A stretch of DNA of 9,013 nt from positions 1-9,013 of the forward strand of contig CAVBJJ010000054.1 in assembly GCA_963595735.1 (NCBI GenBank). Reading direction: 5' to 3'. Source of the stretch: CALWOS01 sp963595735 (GTDB lineage: Bacteria > Bacillota > Clostridia > Oscillospirales > Oscillospiraceae). This document shows, piece by piece, positions 5,262 to 9,013 of the stretch. The stretch's first letter is position 1. Every line of letters begins with the position of its first letter. Under the pieces are notes generated by a model. It saw only the letters and a program-made list of their open reading frames with translations, was not told the DNA's origin and searched no databases. The translations under genes and the position numbers were made by a program.

Positions 5262-6572
5262 TTAACTGTAGCTGTAGCCCAGGGGATTTGTAGTAGAGCC
5301 GTTATAGCGCACCTCAAAGTGCAGGTGGGGACCGGTGGAAAGGCCGGTAGAACCCACATAGCCGATCACCTGACCCTTGGAAACGGTCTGTCCCACGGAG
5401 ACACAATAGCTTGTCATGTGTCCATAGACCGTGGTATAGCCATTGCCGTGGTTCAAGATAACATAGTTTCCGTATCCGCCGGAGTTATAGCTGGCGGTAA
5501 CGACCGTACCGCTGTCCGCAGCATGGATCGGTGTGCCGGAGGGAGCGCCGATATCCGTTCCGGAGTGCCAGCGGGTGTAACCCAGAATGGGATGCAGACG
5601 CCAGCCATAGGTCAGGCTGCCGCTGTATCCGGGCAAAGGCCAGGTAAAGTTACCGGAGCCGTTTGCACTCCCCGGCGTTGTCGTGCCGCCGCTGGTATTG
5701 CTGCCGGTGTTGTTGCTGCTGTTGTTCTGCTGGTTTTTCTTCGCCTCCGCTGCTGCGGCTGCCGCAGCGGCCGCCGCCTGACGCTGCCGTTCTTCCTCTG
5801 CCGCCAGTTCTGCCAGCTTGCTGGTGATCTGGCTGTCCAGACTACTCATCTGGCCCTCGCCCTCTTCAAAGGCGCTCTGCACGGCGCTCAGGTTATTTTC
5901 CACATTGGAAAGCAGCTCATAGGCTTCCTCGATGCTGGCTTCCAGCTCTGCTTTCTGGTCCAGAAGCTCCGTCTTGGTCTCCCGCTGCTCCTCCTGGGTC
6001 GCCTCGTACTCGGCCTTGACCTCCTCCGTATGCTCACGGGCTGCAGTCAAAGACTTTTCCAGGTCATTATCGGTGCGCATCACGCTCTCGATCATGTTCA
6101 GGCGTCCCAGAAAATCGGAAAAGCTGGTTGCCTGGAACAGCACGGAAAGGTACTGCAGGCCGCCGTTTTCTTCCATCACACGCATACGGGTACGGTACAG
6201 CTCGGACTGCTCCTCCTCCGCGGCGACGGCTTCTTCCAGCTCCGCAGCCTTTTCCTGAATCATCTGGTCATACAACTCGATCTGCTCGTTGATCAGATCC
6301 AGCTCTTGCCGGTTGAGCTCGTTCTTCTCATCCAGCGCCTCCTTTTGCTGCAGGACTTCATCCTGCTGGGTCTTCAGTTCATCGATCCGCCCCTGCATTT
6401 TGTCCTGCTGCGCCTGCAGCGCTTCTTTCTGCTGCTGCAGCGCACTGATTTCAGACCGGCTGACAGCACCCGCACGGGTACTCAACGCCAATCCAACGAT
6501 AGATGCTACCATGGCCGCCACAAGGACAATTGCCAGAACAGAAACTACTGCGCGTTGTTGTTTTTTCTTCAT
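5262..6572 (-). CDS. Coiled-coil M23 peptidoglycan endopeptidase, EnvC/PcsB-like role
   Basis: A 436-aa secreted or membrane-anchored murein hydrolase. It has a basic start MKKKQQR and a hydrophobic segment at 8-31 ending near STRAGA, either a signal peptide or an anchor. Residues 38-130 and 165-262 form two long coiled-coil arms rich in Gln and Glu, split by a conserved-looking patch GGLQYLSVLFQATSFSDFL (137-155), as in EnvC/PcsB-type activators and hydrolases. A run of ten Ala (266-275) and a Ser/Asn/Gly/Thr linker (282-308) follow. The M23/LytM domain is at 320-436: HSGTDIG gives His336 and Asp340, VYGHM gives His385, GPHLHFE gives His416 and His418. All zinc and catalytic residues are present, so it should be an active peptidase, unlike degenerate EnvC. 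AAAGGAGA (6578-6585) precedes the ATG. It lies 41 nt after ftsX, so FtsEX probably controls it. Confidence 0.93.
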   Translation of the reverse strand: MKKKQQRAVVSVLAIVLVAAMVASIVGLALSTRAGAVSRSEISALQQQKEALQAQQDKMQGRIDELKTQQDEVLQQKEALDEKNELNRQELDLINEQIELYDQMIQEKAAELEEAVAAEEEQSELYRTRMRVMEENGGLQYLSVLFQATSFSDFLGRLNMIESVMRTDNDLEKSLTAAREHTEEVKAEYEATQEEQRETKTELLDQKAELEASIEEAYELLSNVENNLSAVQSAFEEGEGQMSSLDSQITSKLAELAAEEERQRQAAAAAAAAAAEAKKNQQNNSSNNTGSNTSGGTTTPGSANGSGNFTWPLPGYSGSLTYGWRLHPILGYTRWHSGTDIGAPSGTPIHAADSGTVVTASYNSGGYGNYVILNHGNGYTTVYGHMTSYCVSVGQTVSKGQVIGYVGSTGLSTGPHLHFEVRYNGSTTNPLGYSYS

Positions 6573-6613
6573 GGATTTCTCCTTTGCCGGGTAATTTTTG
6601 CGTCTGTATCAGA

Positions 6614-7492
6614 CTAGACCTTCAGATAATTGCGAATCGCGATCATACCGCCAATGGCGCCGACCAGAATACCAACTACCAGATAAATCGCCAAAATGGG
6701 GAACATCAGCTGCTGGAACGGGATCACCGTTACAATGCTCTTGGCAATACCGTTCATCACCTTTTGACAGACAAGCTGATATACGCCCCACTCTACGAAA
6801 AAGGCAATGATCGCGCCCCAAATGCCCAATATCAATCCCTCCACCAGGAATGGGAAGCGGATAAAGCTGTTGGTCGCGCCCACCATACGCATGATGGCGA
6901 TTTCTTCCCTCCGGGAATAGCTGGCCAGCTTGATGGTGTTTGCCATAATGAACACGGAGACGATCACCAAAATGACCACCAAAATCATGCTCACCGCAGA
7001 CACAACATTCCGCAGGGTCACAAAGCCCTTGCTGATATCCAGATAGGCGTTGACATCCGCAATGCCGTCGATCTTTTCCAAATCGGCAGCTGTCTGCTCT
7101 GTCAGACTCAAATCGTCCATGTGTACCGCAAAGCGGTGGCGGAATGTACTGGACTCGATACCGTCAAACAGGTGATCGGGATACTTCTCTTCAAAGGTCT
7201 CCATCGCCTGCTCCCGGGTGATAAATTCCACCTTTGAGACATTTGGCACTGCCTCCAGCTTGCTTTGCAGCGCGGCGGCCTCTTCCTCCGAATAGCTCTC
7301 GTCCACGAAAGCCAGGATCTGGTTGTCATCCTCCAGATCCTTGATCATGGAGTCGATATTGATCGACAGCAGAGAAAAGCTGCCCATGATCAGCAGGCAG
7401 GCCGTAATAATTGTAATGGAGGCAAAGGACATCAGCCCGTGGGTAAAAATGCCCTTGAAGCCCTCTTTTACCAAATAAGCAAATTTACTCAT
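6614..7492 (-). CDS. ftsX: Cell-division permease FtsX
   Basis: The 292-aa membrane partner of FtsE. ATP-driven movement of FtsEX passes a signal across the membrane to periplasmic or extracellular cell-wall hydrolases at the division site. It has TM1 at about 22-44, a large extracytoplasmic loop (45-162) that would bind the hydrolase, and TM2-4 at about 163-187, 214-238 and 263-286. The family hallmark NTIKLASYSRREEIAIMRMV at 185-204 and GATNSFIRFPFLVEG at 205-219 are intact. A longer frame reaches back to 7552, but the family starts at MSKFAYLVKEGF, so ATG 7492 is chosen. That ATG overlaps the ftsE stop by 8 nt (ATGAGTAA), a sign of coupled translation. The region outside this overlap lacks a strong ribosome site, in line with coupling. 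Confidence 0.97.
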   Translation of the reverse strand: MSKFAYLVKEGFKGIFTHGLMSFASITIITACLLIMGSFSLLSINIDSMIKDLEDDNQILAFVDESYSEEEAAALQSKLEAVPNVSKVEFITREQAMETFEEKYPDHLFDGIESSTFRHRFAVHMDDLSLTEQTAADLEKIDGIADVNAYLDISKGFVTLRNVVSAVSMILVVILVIVSVFIMANTIKLASYSRREEIAIMRMVGATNSFIRFPFLVEGLILGIWGAIIAFFVEWGVYQLVCQKVMNGIAKSIVTVIPFQQLMFPILAIYLVVGILVGAIGGMIAIRNYLKV

Positions 7493-8168
7493 AAGCGTAG
7501 TACCCGTCCGTTCCGTCACTGATGATCTTTCCATCCTCAATCGACACAACACGCTTGGAGAAGGTGTTCACCAGTTCCTTTTCGTGGGTAACGACGATCA
7601 CGGTCGTTCCCATTTCATTGATCCGCTCCAACAAAAGCATCAGCTCCAGGCTTTTGGCCGGATCCAGATTGCCCGTTGGCTCGTCAGCAATGATCATTTG
7701 GGGATTGTTCGCCAAGGCGCGGGCAATTGCCACACGCTGCTGCTCACCGCCGGACAACTCCTGGGGCAGACGCTTTTCGCAGCCGTCCAGTCCGACTAGC
7801 TCTAGCACATGGGGCACGCGCTTGCGGATCTCCTTGGCAGAAGCCCCGGTGACCCGCATGGCAAACGCCACATTATCGTATACTGTTTTATTTTCGATCA
7901 AGCGAAAATCCTGGAACACGACGCCAAGACTCCGGCGCAGCTTGGGAACATCCCGGCGCTTCATCGTGGTTGTGTTGAAGCCGTTGACCTCCACAACGCC
8001 GTCCGTGGGACGGATCTCGCCGGAGAGCAGCTTCATGATCGTGGTCTTACCGCTGCCGGAGGGGCCGACCAGAAAGACAAATTCGCCGGCTTTCACATCC
8101 AGGGAAACGCCATCCAGCGCCGCCGTCTCGCCGCCATAGACCACATATACATCCTGTAAATGTACCAT
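7485..8168 (-). CDS. ftsE: Cell-division ATP-binding protein FtsE
   Basis: The 227-aa cytoplasmic ABC ATPase that pairs with FtsX. Walker A GPSGSGKTT lies at 35-43 (Lys41), the Q-loop glutamine is Gln86 in VVFQDFRLI, the signature LSGGEQQ at 138-144, Walker B MIIADEP at 158-164 with Glu163, and the H-loop His195 in VVTHEKEL. All are intact. The PTGNLDP D-loop and RLIENKTVYDNVAF region match FtsE. AAGGAG (8180-8185) precedes the ATG. It begins 43 nt after the stop of the regulator gene with no terminator between, so the regulator is probably co-transcribed. Confidence 0.97.
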   Translation of the reverse strand: MVHLQDVYVVYGGETAALDGVSLDVKAGEFVFLVGPSGSGKTTIMKLLSGEIRPTDGVVEVNGFNTTTMKRRDVPKLRRSLGVVFQDFRLIENKTVYDNVAFAMRVTGASAKEIRKRVPHVLELVGLDGCEKRLPQELSGGEQQRVAIARALANNPQMIIADEPTGNLDPAKSLELMLLLERINEMGTTVIVVTHEKELVNTFSKRVVSIEDGKIISDGTDGYYAYE

Positions 8169-8211
8169 TCGTTACTTCACTCCTTTTTCAAGGATCTCTG
8201 ACCGGAAAGGA

Positions 8212-9013
8212 TCAGTACTTCCCCCCCTGGCTGTTCAGGTATTTCTTGACCATCAATGCAACCTTGAAAATGATGGCATGGTCAAACTCCCGCAGATCCA
8301 GACCGGTGAGCTTTTTGATCTTCTCCAACCGATACACCAGCGTATTCCGGTGGACAAACAGCTTGCGGGAGGTCTCCGAGACATTCAGGTTGTTCTCGAA
8401 GAATTTATTGATGGTATACAAGGTCTCCTGATCCAGAGACTCGATGGGGTTCTTTTTGAATACCTCGGACAGGAACATCTCGCACAGCGTGACCGGCAGC
8501 TGATAGATCAGGCGGCCGACGGCGTACCGCTCCACGATCTTGTCCGCTTCGTCCTCCAACCGCTTGGTGTAGATTGGTTCGTTGATGAAACGCGGATTCT
8601 TTTTCAGCACGGCGGCAAGGATCTGGTCTTTGCCCTGATGCCGTTCCCACCAGCTGACCCGCTCAAACTTCTCCAGAAAGTAGTTCTGCCGAAACGATTC
8701 GTCGGCGCAGAAGTTGTAATACGCCAGCTCCGTCTGCTTGGTGAGCCAATTTCGCTCGTCCGTCTCCGGGCTGCGATCCCAACCGTCCGGCAGATCGGCG
8801 GGGCGGAACTCATCCGCTTTGAGAGATACCGTGTTCAAAAACTGATAGTTCAGTTCTGTCGTTTTCTCCGGCTTTTCCTTGCTGACATTTGTGATGTACA
8901 GTGCGTGGCGGTACTTGCGGAAAACCGCCCAATAGTCCTCCCAGCTCATGCCGCTTCCGTTCAGCCAGCCGCAGCCCTTGAACATACTCTTGGTAAGGAT
9001 GATATCGACCTTC
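8212..9013 (-). CDS. CdaR/PucR-type HTH regulator with unusual N-terminal region (5' end cut by window edge)
   Basis: The frame stays open to the right edge, so the true start is outside; an ATG at 8985 should not be taken as the start (KVDIILTKS is read before it). Counting from that ATG, residues 157-257 are typical of CdaR/PucR regulators: GRLIYQLPVTLCEMFLSEVF, then LDQETLYTINKFFENNLNVS, the HTH core ETSRKLFVHRNTLVYRLEKI (204-223), and TGLDLREFDHAIIFKVALMV (227-246). The upstream region does not look like the usual GGDEF-like or sensory part. It has ILTKSMFKG, MSWEDYWAVF and LNYQFLNTV, which I tentatively liken to YonO/RdRP-family polymerase C-termini (from memory, unchecked). The reading frame is continuous through the join near 8530. 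It is followed by ftsE, so it may sense something tied to cell-wall growth or simply share the transcript. Confidence 0.75.
   Translation of the reverse strand, partial: KVDIILTKSMFKGCGWLNGSGMSWEDYWAVFRKYRHALYITNVSKEKPEKTTELNYQFLNTVSLKADEFRPADLPDGWDRSPETDERNWLTKQTELAYYNFCADESFRQNYFLEKFERVSWWERHQGKDQILAAVLKKNPRFINEPIYTKRLEDEADKIVERYAVGRLIYQLPVTLCEMFLSEVFKKNPIESLDQETLYTINKFFENNLNVSETSRKLFVHRNTLVYRLEKIKKLTGLDLREFDHAIIFKVALMVKKYLNSQGGKY

Noticed and set aside
5727..5778. Apparent repeat giving ten alanines in the M23 protein
   Set aside because: Codons are mixed, so it is a coding-level linker and not a slippage-prone simple repeat.
5097..6617. Plus-strand frame of 506 aa
   Set aside because: Antisense shadow of the M23 peptidase and rubrerythrin 5' regions; Leu/Gln-rich composition mirrors the coiled coil, and it crosses a strong terminator.
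7493..7552. Extended ftsX start giving 20 extra residues
   Set aside because: The extra part overlaps ftsE coding sequence and does not fit the FtsX family start MSKFAYLVKEG.
8169..8211. Repeated AAGGATC between the regulator and ftsE
   Set aside because: Two short direct copies only; they do not form a hairpin or terminator and are compatible with chance.
1..9013. CRISPR array, tRNA or rRNA genes
   Set aside because: No regularly spaced repeats and no recognisable tRNA or rRNA sequence seen on either strand.

Overview
The window looks like chromosome from a low-oxygen Firmicute, most likely a Clostridia or Oscillospiraceae gut anaerobe. This is inferred from rubrerythrin, a Firmicutes-style ftsE-ftsX-M23 peptidase cluster, a CdaR/PucR-type regulator, strong GGAGG ribosome sites and sigma-A-like promoters. 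The flanking genes are GC-rich. The middle part (about 1.8-3.95 kb) is visibly AT-rich and reads as accessory DNA.

Left part: a patatin-like lipase gene on the minus strand runs off the left edge (1-836). Divergent to it is a small serine recombinase of the resolvase/invertase class (1004-1618). Directly after the recombinase lie two inverted copies of a 14-bp sequence (1634-1647 and 1772-1785). They enclose a 144-bp segment with one good sigma-A-like promoter on the minus strand (-35 at 1690-1695, -10 at 1666-1671). The first copy sits in a 34-bp near-perfect palindrome with an asymmetric central GT. The second has central AC, the same dinucleotide in opposite orientation. This is the expected layout of a Hin-type invertible promoter. 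As sequenced, the promoter points back at the recombinase. Flipped, it would drive the AT-rich gene set to the right.

That presumptive phase-variable set is: an excisionase/MerR-like HTH protein of 59 aa (1808-1987), a possible 43-aa ORF (1992-2123), a 77-aa charged helical protein (2148-2381), a 369-aa membrane-anchored protein with a beta-rich C-terminus (2402-3511), and a DUF2752 membrane protein with a CPGCGATR motif (3561-3920). Two strong terminators follow (3930-3969 and 3983-4020). I see no confident promoter between the invertible segment and the end of the set, so its expression may depend on the switch.

Right part, all minus strand: an unrecognised 123-aa protein that probably starts at a TTG and has its own promoter; rubrerythrin with its own terminator; and a cluster reading right to left of a CdaR/PucR-type regulator (cut by the right edge), ftsE, ftsX and a coiled-coil M23 endopeptidase, closed by a strong terminator. 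FtsE-FtsX is the ATPase/permease pair that activates a periseptal peptidoglycan hydrolase. The M23 protein with its long coiled coil is the natural candidate for that hydrolase. The N-terminal half of the regulator is unusual: it does not look like a normal CdaR sensory region and tentatively resembles the end of YonO/RdRP-like polymerases.
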